From assembly GCA_900473185.1 (NCBI GenBank), contig UCKU01000029.1:31354-95353 (forward strand): a stretch of DNA of 64,000 bases. Reading direction: 5' to 3'. Below are positions 45,001-53,054 of the stretch, piece by piece. The notes beneath the pieces are model-generated. The model did not search any database. It saw only the letters and a program-made list of their open reading frames with translations, and was not told where the DNA came from. The position numbers and the translations under genes are program-made. How positions within the stretch are numbered: the stretch's first letter is position 1; each line of letters starts with the position of its first letter. The DNA comes from Hyphomicrobiales bacterium. Its GTDB lineage: Bacteria; Pseudomonadota; Alphaproteobacteria; Rhizobiales; Rhizobiaceae.

Positions 45001-47512
45001 TGGCGACTTGCGCCGCGCTGAAGCCGACCGAGATGCCGCCCACCGAAATGCCGAACGCATCCCCGAACGGCGCCGCCTTCGATCGGCTGGGCAGGCGACC
45101 GAGCCGGTCGCCATTCCACAGGACGGACCAATAGTCGGTTCCGTTCTCGACGGCGAGGTAGTCGACCCGCTCGAGGCCGCCTGGAGAGCGAAGCGCAAGG
45201 GTGAGTGCGTCCGGAACGCAATCTGGATCAAGTACGCTGGCAGCTGGGCAAGGCTTGCCTGCCGCGTCCGACTCGAGCAGGACCTCCTGGGCCAAGGCTT
45301 GCCATGCGAGCCGCAAGGGGTGCAACGGAGAAAGGATGACCGCGTCGGGTATGCGCCCCAACGTCCGGCGATCGTCTTCGAGGGTAGTGACTATTGCCAC
45401 GTCGACCCAACATGCGACGTCGGGGGCCGCGGCAAGCCAAGCCGAATACGTGTCGACGTAGGTCTCGACGATCGCCCTGAAATCCTGATCTCCTGCAAGC
45501 CACTTGCCAAGCTCGGCCGCCTCTGCGAGGCCGACTTGGTCGCCCTTGCCCCTTATGCGCGAAGCGATTTGCGTCCGGGCCGCGACGAAGCCCGAAGGTG
45601 GCTGGAACTCGCTGGCATCCGGGCGCGGGTCGTGCAGGAAGCGGCCGCGCGAGTAGACGGGGCCAGTGCCCGAGCCCCACGACCTCTGCACCCAAGCGTC
45701 GACATAGTCATCGGCGAGCACGATGGGAAGATAGGAATTGGCAGCGGCATCCTCGGCTAGCATCCAGTCCTGGAGGCTCGCGCATCGCGCGTTCCTGTTG
45801 ACTTGCACGACTGGCTTGGCGTCCGAGGGGTCGACATGGCGACGATTGACGCGAATCAACCGTTCGAATTCGCTCCTGCATCCTTGCTCCGCCACGTCCT
45901 CGACGGAAATGAACAGCCGGCATTTTTCCCGATTGGCAGACCCGTCGGCTGCCTCGCGCTCGAAGGCTATGTCGAGCTGGTAGTTGGTCTCGGCCTCGAC
46001 CTCGACCTGATGGTGGCCGGGCCTCACGAGCCGGACTGGCAGCTGCTCGACGGCGTCCATGCGCTCTTGCACGTCGTCGCCCATCCCCTCCGCGATCGGC
46101 TCGACGCGGACCCCCGGCGAAGTGAACACGAGTATCTCGTAGCGACCGCCGCCCGGCACGACCATGCTGGTCTCGAACCCAGGGGCGCCTCGTTGCCCGC
46201 GCGGCGGCTTTCGCGGAGGCGTAAGCTTGCGGGCGAGCCTGCACGCCACGAAGATGCCGGGCTGCCAACTCGCAAGCGATATGACCTTGATGGTGCCTGG
46301 CTTGAAGCCCTCCGCGGAGACGGCGTAGCGCATCGGGGACTTGTGCTGGGGTAGGGTTTCGTCCTCGAAGAAGGCGCCGGTTTCCTCGACGGCGACCTGG
46401 CCGACCTCCGTGCCCTTGGAACCTCGCTCGATCGACAAGACTGTCCCGATAGCCCCGGTCCCGACGGCCTCGAACGAAAGATTCACGTTGTTCTCGACGA
46501 CGATGGGCATGCCCTTGCCAAGATGGACGAGCGGGTTGAGGCAAGTCACGCGGATGTCGCCCTGTGCGCCAGCATCCTCGGCGAGCAACTCATCCCATTT
46601 CTCGACAGTCAGCGCGAGCCACCAGTCGGATGCCGCAGGAAGCACGAACCCGTTGCCTGGTGCGTAGTAGGTTGCGGTGGCGCGCTCGAATGCCGTTGGA
46701 AGGTCGCAAACGCTGCGGAGGTGGACGAGGAACGCATCCAGGTGCCCTTGGTCCTCCGGTTGGGCGTTTTCCTTTGCCCTCCGGACCCCAGGGCCAAACC
46801 CGTCGGCCATCGAGTCGGCAAGTTTCTCGAGCACTGCAAGTTGTTCGCGCGCTGCAAGGCTTCCGTCATCCAGGGGAGGCATGCCGCAGGCCAGGCTGAT
46901 CCTTGTCCCGGGAGCTAGCTCGCCATTCGAGGTCGCGGCCTCGAACAGCCGGGAAAGGACCCGCCATGCATTGCCGCGCTGGGTGCGCTCCGGATCGAGC
47001 TCGTCGGCAGCCGCGGCGGCGCGTCCTACGAGGACCCTTGCTTCGTCCCTTTGCGCTTGGTCGCCAAATCCGCATCGCGCGATGCCTTCCCGGACAAGGT
47101 CTTGTATGAACTCGTCGGCCCACCAATCCTCGAACGGTACGTTCCCGCCATTGTGGGAAGCGGCGACCCCAAATTCGTCGGTCGTCGAAGTCACCGAACG
47201 CATGCTGTGCTGCCCGGGTGGCACCAGGGCAAGGAAGGTTGGCTGTGACGGGGAATTGCGCAAGTTGAGCAAGTGGGTGTCGTCGCACCTGCCGGAGGCG
47301 CCAGCCAGGGGATTTGCCTCGCCGTGCGGCAAACGCGGGAGGAGAAGGAGTACTGGAACGTCCATCGAGGTCCTCGCCAGGAGGTCGAAGACGCTCGACA
47401 TGATCTCGGGCGGCGGACCATGGAACAACAGGCGAACCTCCAAGTTTCCGGACAGGGCTTGGTGGAGCTTGTCTGTGACCACGTCGTGGATCGTCGATGC
47501 TAGGTTGTTCAT
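42071..47512 (-). CDS. Giant HerA/FtsK-type ATPase, DptH-like
   Basis: The protein has 1813 residues. The C-terminal motor has Walker A VVGDLGTGKTQLLKSLI (about 1470-1482), the strand FLVFDYKRDYSSPDF and Walker B SYLLVDEADNIM (about 1696), followed by GVILASQYLRHF; this is the HerA/FtsK translocase pattern. The first 1300 residues are beta-rich and unassigned, apart from a segment (PDLLVIGARLSG...HLTPVEVKCR, near 1210) that resembles a PD-(D/E)XK nuclease core. Size, order and motor fit DptH/DndH of phosphorothioation restriction. It overlaps the preceding gene by four bases. Confidence 0.72.
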   Translation of the reverse strand: MNNLASTIHDVVTDKLHQALSGNLEVRLLFHGPPPEIMSSVFDLLARTSMDVPVLLLLPRLPHGEANPLAGASGRCDDTHLLNLRNSPSQPTFLALVPPGQHSMRSVTSTTDEFGVAASHNGGNVPFEDWWADEFIQDLVREGIARCGFGDQAQRDEARVLVGRAAAAADELDPERTQRGNAWRVLSRLFEAATSNGELAPGTRISLACGMPPLDDGSLAAREQLAVLEKLADSMADGFGPGVRRAKENAQPEDQGHLDAFLVHLRSVCDLPTAFERATATYYAPGNGFVLPAASDWWLALTVEKWDELLAEDAGAQGDIRVTCLNPLVHLGKGMPIVVENNVNLSFEAVGTGAIGTVLSIERGSKGTEVGQVAVEETGAFFEDETLPQHKSPMRYAVSAEGFKPGTIKVISLASWQPGIFVACRLARKLTPPRKPPRGQRGAPGFETSMVVPGGGRYEILVFTSPGVRVEPIAEGMGDDVQERMDAVEQLPVRLVRPGHHQVEVEAETNYQLDIAFEREAADGSANREKCRLFISVEDVAEQGCRSEFERLIRVNRRHVDPSDAKPVVQVNRNARCASLQDWMLAEDAAANSYLPIVLADDYVDAWVQRSWGSGTGPVYSRGRFLHDPRPDASEFQPPSGFVAARTQIASRIRGKGDQVGLAEAAELGKWLAGDQDFRAIVETYVDTYSAWLAAAPDVACWVDVAIVTTLEDDRRTLGRIPDAVILSPLHPLRLAWQALAQEVLLESDAAGKPCPAASVLDPDCVPDALTLALRSPGGLERVDYLAVENGTDYWSVLWNGDRLGRLPSRSKAAPFGDAFGISVGGISVGFSAAQVARALDDVSGLLAAKPVVGVVVESAGGTTDACNEGLVEWCSNRYGDGNGRAFRQASGPRLVDIYDHRPAGARPDDATIANLSEDTRNSVRWFDGQPARATPDLGILAQLDMSEPTAAVVAGRSPLGHGGLLRHRVRRQLPGAFLSETRQSQPSNPSGAVLADKVAGCIATMESLGERRIGLRFAPNVNVVRDMLEGRNAEYVAASSSAIDPACFLGGWLENAYLWDYDMPSYSHRAGDTNGYYLLSKVKLADREALSKVLARLPSCASVEGDQVQQLLLEIARRGIPTIRGLSSDNHGATGDLGLFVAVRLLQDRFRQQSLEGSLLPVIDGEGDDVDVCIIVPVDPFRGYFADLAKSLGKEKKDTSLSRPDLLVIGARLSGGRARIHLTPVEVKCRLGTIFPASEVGDALEQARTFSRLLSNMLPHDGQPVAWKLGFQHLLLSIIGFGMRVYSQHPDLAGRDAQWAHIHERIAAAILGPEPCVSVDQRGRLVIVDDSPRSGVRDRDGDGFDETVTIGSSDAGLVVAGDPTTFYASVRERVGQWGFLPDISEPLPTQAPRHAMEAITAEVPTADPSPASVDEVPGQAIPVAGREPPSAEPSRGVVLSIGSTVDSFRAAGIELNVSDTRLNQLNMGVVGDLGTGKTQLLKSLILQISSAASGNRGIRPRFLVFDYKRDYSSPDFVAATGARVVKPHRLPLNLFDTRGLGDVAAPWLDRFRFFADVLDKIYTGIGPVQRDKLKRAVRTAYEASPTGKPPTLRDVHVAYAELLDGKSDSPMAIIDDLIDMEIFVPDASDAVPFDQFLDGVVVVSLDALGQDDRSKNMLVAIMLNMFYENMLRVPKRPFIGEEPQLRAIDSYLLVDEADNIMRYEFDVLRKLLLQGREFGTGVILASQYLRHFKVNATDYREPLLTWFIHKVPNVTPAELSALGLTGGAADLAERVKSLKVHQCLYKSFDVPGDIVRGLPFFELLAAEKPGGG

Positions 47513-49020
47513 GCGATGGCCTGCGTTGCCGAGGGAAAGGGTGGCACGAGCAGCATGCCGCTTTCCGCGTCCGGGCTATCGAGGACCAGCCCCAGCATGC
47601 GCAACTGGTGACCAAGATCGTTGGTCGATATGTCGCGATGGTCAACGGCGATTCCGTAGGCAGATAGGTGTTGGGAAAGCCGGCGAACCGAGCGGGGGCC
47701 ACTCGCCCCTGAGAGCGAGCAATGAACCAAGGCAAGGATTGCGACAGGCCCCATCCCGACAACCCATGGGGCACCGTTCCCGGGGCCGCGCTTCTTGAGC
47801 ACGAACCCTTGGTCATAACCTCGCAGGACTGGATTTGCCGCTTGGCGCTGGCCGAGCACGTGTCGTGCGAATTCCATGATGTTGGAACCGATCCCTTTCT
47901 TGCAAAGGAGGGTGCGCGTCTCGCGCTCCGAGACCTCAGAGAGGATGTCGCGCAGTCCAAGCTTCTCCAAGGCGCTGGCATTGCCACGAACTCGGTCGCA
48001 GAGCGCTTGGATACCTCGCGCCGATGAAAGGTCATGCTGGCCAGGCTCGATGGCTTCCAGCGCCCACAGCGTCGCATTGAGGCCGAGGCGGGCTTGGAGG
48101 AAGGCCGATGCCCTGTCCTTCATCGCTGGGAGCGCGCGATCGCCATAGGAGAGGAATTGGAAGGGCCGTGGGAACACCGTAGCCCGAGTTTCGTCGACAT
48201 CCCTCGGGCCCCCGCCATCGAGGGCGCCACGCAGGCAACTCCACGTCTTGGCGTGGACATCGCAGGTCCACGCGACGTGTGCGACTGCCGCGAGCCTCAA
48301 GACGGACTCGAGCAGGCTAGTCCATTGCCTTCTCGTCATGGCGGGCTTGGCCGCAATCACCGCGGCGAGGTCTCCGACCAGGCGTCGCGCGGGGAATGAA
48401 GAATCCCTTTGGTCGTCCGGATCGATCGTGAAGTCCTCGTTCGATGGCAATAAGGCCCATTCGGGGCCCGGCGCCCAGGCACGGATCTCTGCCTGCAGGA
48501 AACGCGCGAACACATCGTCGTCATCGACGACCGCCAGCGCCTCGAAAAGTGCCTTCCACGTGGCCTCGGCTTCCGGCCGATCGCGGGACCCGAGCCATAT
48601 CATACGCCGTGCAAGCGCGCCTGCAGGCCAGGAGTTGGCGCTCAGCCGCGCCGAGCCGGAAAACGCCGCGGCCTGCGGGACAAGGGGGGTCACTTGCACG
48701 AAGCGCTTCGCGGATTGGTTCGGGAGCTTTGGGCTTTCCAAGACGGAGTGAAGCAACGCTTGGAAGACATCGGCGTCGAGGACCGCGCCGTCTGGCTTCC
48801 TGTCCCGGTCCCGATGCCAGAGGACCTCCTTGTCCATTTCCCGGCCTCGCTGGGGAACGGTTCGCTCGCTTGCGCCCTCTAGGCCCACATGCCGGTAGAG
48901 CGAGGAAAGAAGGACTTCCGAGCTAGCGTATTCAGGGGCGGGCGACATTGCGAGGCCACTATCCTGGTACGCGGGATGCGACGTGCGCCAGGGTTCTTCT
49001 CGAAATCTAGCCAGCGTCAT
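47509..49020 (-). CDS. Unclassified middle gene of the restriction-like operon, DptG-like position
   Basis: The protein has 503 residues and no P-loop or clear catalytic motif. It is helical and Leu/Ala-rich, with several Trp (WTSLLESVLRLAAVAHVAWT). The C-terminal part reads like a winged-helix segment (SVRRLSQHLSAYGIAVDHRD, NDLGHQLRMLGLVLDSPD). It overlaps both neighbours by four bases (ATGA), so its product is probably made in step with theirs. In Dpt systems the middle gene, dptG, likewise lacks obvious motifs. That link rests on position and size only. Confidence 0.55.
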   Translation of the reverse strand: MTLARFREEPWRTSHPAYQDSGLAMSPAPEYASSEVLLSSLYRHVGLEGASERTVPQRGREMDKEVLWHRDRDRKPDGAVLDADVFQALLHSVLESPKLPNQSAKRFVQVTPLVPQAAAFSGSARLSANSWPAGALARRMIWLGSRDRPEAEATWKALFEALAVVDDDDVFARFLQAEIRAWAPGPEWALLPSNEDFTIDPDDQRDSSFPARRLVGDLAAVIAAKPAMTRRQWTSLLESVLRLAAVAHVAWTCDVHAKTWSCLRGALDGGGPRDVDETRATVFPRPFQFLSYGDRALPAMKDRASAFLQARLGLNATLWALEAIEPGQHDLSSARGIQALCDRVRGNASALEKLGLRDILSEVSERETRTLLCKKGIGSNIMEFARHVLGQRQAANPVLRGYDQGFVLKKRGPGNGAPWVVGMGPVAILALVHCSLSGASGPRSVRRLSQHLSAYGIAVDHRDISTNDLGHQLRMLGLVLDSPDAESGMLLVPPFPSATQAIA

Positions 49021-51128
49021 CGCTCTGCCCCATCCTTGCGCAAGCCAAACCCGCGCCGCCTTTGGACGACGCTCGCGTCCGCTGACCCGATTTGGATCCG
49101 AGCTCGCTCCAGGAGGTCGCCATCCCTTACGATAGGACCGGCAAGGCGAGCACGCGTCGTGTCAAGGAGCGCAAGGACCGTGCGGGGGAGGGAGGCATTG
49201 GACATGCCCTCCTCCAACTCCTTCACTGCCTTGAAGAGTTCATAGGTGAGCGCGATTGGCTGGCTCGACCTGCCATCGCCGACCTTGAGGAATGGGATCG
49301 GCGAGGCCGGGCGGCCGCGTGCCTCGGCATGGAGCGGGCGGACGGATCTGGCCGGGACTATGAGCGTTGCACGTCGTGACGCCGGGGGCTGGGGTTGGCC
49401 GAAGGTCGTTGTCAGGGAAATCTCGAAGTCCTGCTTGTTGTTCAAGAGCAGCTCGACCTCTTGTGCGATCTCGTAGAGGCCATCGCCCTCCGCGTCCTCG
49501 ATGATTCCTTGGAATTCGGAAAGGATGCTTGCCCCGGGGACGGTGGAGGTCCTGGCTCCCAGTGAGCGGCGCACCAGCCGGCAAGCGAAGTCGCGCATGA
49601 ATCTTTGGAGGTTGGTCGCTGAAAGGGGACGTCGCCTGCGCAGGCCGGGGCTCGACAAGTCTGAATCGAGCCGAGCCAGTCGGTCAAGCAGGTCGACCTC
49701 CAGCCGTGTCAAGACTTGGAGCTTGCGCACGTAGTCCAGTCCTTCGATGATCGACCTGCTGAACCGGATGTCGAGTTCACGAAGCGCAAAGCGGGTGTTG
49801 CGGGATGCCTGGACTTCCGTGTCGGGCGATGCCATGGCCGGGTCCAGCGATTCGCCGAGGCTCTCCAGTACGTCGCCGACCATGCTTGGCAAGTACGGCG
49901 CCCGCCGGGAGGACAGGAACCAGTAGAGCCCCATCGCCGTGTTGTCGTCGTCCAGGCCGAGGTCCTTTATGTCGCGCAGCAGGCCTGGTCCAGCTTCGCG
50001 TTCCCACCGATGGAATAGGGCGTGCTGGTATTGTGCCGCGACAAGGTGGAAAATTGCCGAGGAGACGTCCTTGCCCGGCTTCCCGCCACGACGTGCTGCT
50101 TCATCGAGGCCGGCAAGCTTCGCAGCCCATCCGCAAGGATCGAGCGCTGCGTCGCGCGGCGAGACCCTATGGCCGGCGAGAAGGTAGGAGACGAGCGAGA
50201 ACAGGTCCCGGAAGCTCCATCGCTTCCCGCTCGCGACCTCGTGCCATCGCAGGATCTGCAGCAGCGAGCCTTCCTCCCTCTCCCGGGCTAGCCGTTCGCG
50301 GCTTCCACAGAAGGGGCAGGATGGTCCCGCATCGCAACTTCCCGCCGGCAGCCATCGGGCTTCGTCAAGAGCATGGCGCAGTAGGGAGCGGGCTGGGGCG
50401 TCCCCGCCGCGAGTCGGCGGGACGAGCAAGGATTCTGCATCCATCGGCCAAGCGGCAACCGTCGGGAAGGAGTCGAGCGGCCAGCAAGACGGCGCGTCTG
50501 GCGCCAGGCTAACCGCGCGGGTCACGGATTCGAGGAGTTGGCGGGATCCATCCGAGCCGCGGTCGATCGCCTCTATGAGCGCGTCGTCGAGAATGCCCCT
50601 GTTCACGCAACAAAGATAAGCCTCCGTGCTCGGCGCCAACTGCATCGCCTCCAGTTCTTCGAGCAGCAGCTGGGCCGCAGGGCGACCAGACGTGTCCAGG
50701 ACCGCGGACGCGTCCTGGACGATCGACAGCGACAGGGTTCGGCTGGGGTTGCCATGGGAGCCGGCGTCGACCCTGACCAACCGCGGGACAAGCCCGTCGC
50801 CAACTGGCAGGAAGGATCGCGCCAGCTCTCGCACGAGCCCGCCGTCGGCGCCGATCGCCTCGTCCATCCAGCCGACCGTCGATTCTATCGCCTCGGTCTT
50901 GCCGTTGCCCGGCCCGCCCACGAGCATCAAGATTCGCGGTACGCAATTGGGATCGCTAGTCCATCGCCGCGCCCAATCCTCTAGCTTGTGGAGGAGGTTG
51001 GTCTCGAACACCCCCTCGCCTGGCCGGCCGCTTCCCTCGTCGAACAGCCGGCGAACGCCACCAGAGCGATTTCCCGACCAATTGACCAATTGCGCTGGAA
51101 AGACTGTCTTTTCCCCCACGACAGCCAC
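49017..51128 (-). CDS. P-loop ATPase of the restriction-like operon, DptF-like
   Basis: The protein has 703 residues starting at GTG 51128, four bases after the methyltransferase stop. Walker A LVGGPGNGKTEA is at about 69-80. A Walker B-like stretch is not obvious. CxxC in GPSCPFCGSRERL (near 270) suggests a zinc site. The N terminus FPAQLVNWSGNRSGGVRRLF is distinctive. In Dpt/Dnd restriction the first gene is a P-loop protein followed by the G and H genes. The order, tight spacing and motif fit; the length is greater than I recall for DptF. Confidence 0.6.
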   Translation of the reverse strand: MAVVGEKTVFPAQLVNWSGNRSGGVRRLFDEGSGRPGEGVFETNLLHKLEDWARRWTSDPNCVPRILMLVGGPGNGKTEAIESTVGWMDEAIGADGGLVRELARSFLPVGDGLVPRLVRVDAGSHGNPSRTLSLSIVQDASAVLDTSGRPAAQLLLEELEAMQLAPSTEAYLCCVNRGILDDALIEAIDRGSDGSRQLLESVTRAVSLAPDAPSCWPLDSFPTVAAWPMDAESLLVPPTRGGDAPARSLLRHALDEARWLPAGSCDAGPSCPFCGSRERLAREREEGSLLQILRWHEVASGKRWSFRDLFSLVSYLLAGHRVSPRDAALDPCGWAAKLAGLDEAARRGGKPGKDVSSAIFHLVAAQYQHALFHRWEREAGPGLLRDIKDLGLDDDNTAMGLYWFLSSRRAPYLPSMVGDVLESLGESLDPAMASPDTEVQASRNTRFALRELDIRFSRSIIEGLDYVRKLQVLTRLEVDLLDRLARLDSDLSSPGLRRRRPLSATNLQRFMRDFACRLVRRSLGARTSTVPGASILSEFQGIIEDAEGDGLYEIAQEVELLLNNKQDFEISLTTTFGQPQPPASRRATLIVPARSVRPLHAEARGRPASPIPFLKVGDGRSSQPIALTYELFKAVKELEEGMSNASLPRTVLALLDTTRARLAGPIVRDGDLLERARIQIGSADASVVQRRRGFGLRKDGAER

Positions 51129-51131
51129 GCC

Positions 51132-52454
51132 TTAGCCCATCGCCAAGGCAGGTCGCGAATGTACCTTGGTGGCGGCCCCTTGCGCTTTGTCAACCTCGTC
51201 GAGTAGTCGGCAAAGGGCACTGCCGATCGCCCTGGCAAGGAGTGGTGGCACGGCGTTGCCAACCTGCGTGTAGCGCGGGCATTCCTTTGTCCGACGCTTG
51301 CCGCCAGTCGTGAATTTGCCCTTGAAGGCAAACCAGTCCGGGAATGACTGCAGTCGCGCATATTCGCGCACGGTAAGGATCCGCGGCTCAAGATAGTGCA
51401 GTATGTCGTCGGGGAGCGTCGTGACGGTCGGCGCGGGTTCGCTCGCGGACATCGGATAGATGCGGTGTTTCTTCAAGCCATAGGTTTGCCTGCTTGCATC
51501 ATCCATCCTGACACCCTTGCGGCACTCCTGAAGGATCTTGGCGAAGCGGCCACGGACCACATCGGTGTGTCGCGCAAGCCTCATGCTGTCCATGGGACCT
51601 TCCTGCCCTTCGTTCATGAGCCGCTGGTATGCAGTCCTTGGTCCGCGGTAGCTCGCCTCGAGGAATCGCTTTGGGGATTCAGGATCGATGCAATCGACCA
51701 GCGGGCGCTTGTCGATCTCCAGATCGGAAATGGCGTCGGATGCCGTGACAGTCGACGGCAGCCCCAAGAGCTCCAACTGCCTGGCTTTCTCTTCGTCGAG
51801 CAACTTGAAGGCGCGCAAGATCCCGCCGTCCAGCCAATTGCAGAGATCCTTGCGCACGCCAATCGCGATCAAGCGCGAACGCTTCTGGGGCACGCCGAAC
51901 TCGGACGAATTCACGAGCATCGCGTCGACCTTGTATCCCGCGGTTGACAAGCTCTCGACGAGTTTGTCGTAGAAGGACACCTTGCGGTCGGTAGCATCGA
52001 CTGGTTGGAGCTCGACAACGTTGCGCCGGGCATGGGCGACGCGCATGCCCGGGACGTTCTCGATTATGAGAGCCCGTGGCTGCAGGGCCTCCACCATCTC
52101 GACGTATCGCTTGAACAGGAGATTGCGCGGATCGTCTTCGTTTCGCCGGCCAGCGAAGCTGAAGCCCTGACACGGAGGCCCTCCGGCAAGGATGTCGATC
52201 GTCCCCCGGAGATGGGTGAGATCGTGCAGGTGTAGCTCCAACAACTCCTCAATGTCCCAAGCCTTTTTTTCCAGCCAGTTTGGCCAGGAAAAGCTGCTCT
52301 TCACGCCCGTCTTGTCGAGGAGGTTGGCGGCGAAGGTCCTGAACGCCATTTCGTCGCGCTCGATCGCGAACCGTCCCACGAGGCCGGCCTGGGTAAGCCC
52401 CAAAGAGAGGCCACCGCATCCAGAAAACAAATCAGCGAAAACATAATTCTTCAT
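51132..52454 (-). CDS. C5-cytosine DNA methyltransferase 2
   Basis: The protein has 440 residues from the ATG at 52454 (MKNYVFADLFSGCGGLSLGL). Motif IV GGPPCQGFSFAGRRNEDDPR with the catalytic Cys, motif VI LIIENVPGM, motif VIII NSSEFGVPQKRSRLIAIG, motif IX LTVREYARLQSFPDWFAFKG and motif X QVGNAVPPLLARAIG are all present. It is the first gene of a five-gene run with the ATPases and Vsr. It probably supplies the host mark in the target sequence. Its motif IX region is nearly the same as in methyltransferase 1. Confidence 0.95.
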   Translation of the reverse strand: MKNYVFADLFSGCGGLSLGLTQAGLVGRFAIERDEMAFRTFAANLLDKTGVKSSFSWPNWLEKKAWDIEELLELHLHDLTHLRGTIDILAGGPPCQGFSFAGRRNEDDPRNLLFKRYVEMVEALQPRALIIENVPGMRVAHARRNVVELQPVDATDRKVSFYDKLVESLSTAGYKVDAMLVNSSEFGVPQKRSRLIAIGVRKDLCNWLDGGILRAFKLLDEEKARQLELLGLPSTVTASDAISDLEIDKRPLVDCIDPESPKRFLEASYRGPRTAYQRLMNEGQEGPMDSMRLARHTDVVRGRFAKILQECRKGVRMDDASRQTYGLKKHRIYPMSASEPAPTVTTLPDDILHYLEPRILTVREYARLQSFPDWFAFKGKFTTGGKRRTKECPRYTQVGNAVPPLLARAIGSALCRLLDEVDKAQGAATKVHSRPALAMG

Positions 52455-53054
52455 TTTAAGGAACCAACCTTTAGTACGTGTCCAAGTCAATACCCGCGAG
52501 GCCGATCGTAATGATTTCGAACAACGCAATCGTTACATCCAACGTAGACGCCCGTAGCCTTGTCGGCTGAGTACTTCTCCGTGGCGCATACGGCATCGAT
52601 GATGTGAACAAAACAAGAACATACGCCGTTCAACCAGGAAATCAACCCGATTCGGCGCCCCAACCATACTAGTCGACTGTGTTTCGGCGTGGAATATTGC
52701 CCCCTCTGGCAAGGTGACCGGCGTCCAATTTTGGACGCCTCCAAGGGGTCAACATTCCGAGCTGACTGACAATCGCCCATGCCGTGAACTACACCCAGCC
52801 GTCAGCGCGTTACTGGGCCGGGAGGGCTTAGCCCAGCTCAACCTCCGGCCCCATGGCCGCAAGCACCTTAAGTAGAAGGCCGTCGTTCTCCGGTGGCGCA
52901 GCGAGCGGGCGACTTTGAAAGCAGCGCCTATGAGCCGCGTGCAAGGCAAGGCGTTGGCATGATCGCGCCCCAGCCTGGTCAATGGAGTTTTTCGGAACAC
53001 AAGCGCCTTGCCAGCTGCCCTCATACGAATTCCGTGGCGGATTTTTCGCTGCCG
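52455..53054. other. Intergenic region with a 20-bp palindrome
   Basis: This 600-base stretch between divergent genes should hold the promoter of the methyltransferase operon. It includes GGCGTCCAATTTTGGACGCC at 52720-52739, two 9-base arms around TT. The protease frame is open from 52893, so part of the right side could be coding if a start further upstream is used. Confidence 0.5.

Noticed and set aside
46866..48077. 403-codon minus-strand frame across the G-like/H-like junction
   Set aside because: It is in another frame of the same strand as two long, tightly linked genes; its Arg/Pro-rich text is typical of an out-of-frame reading.
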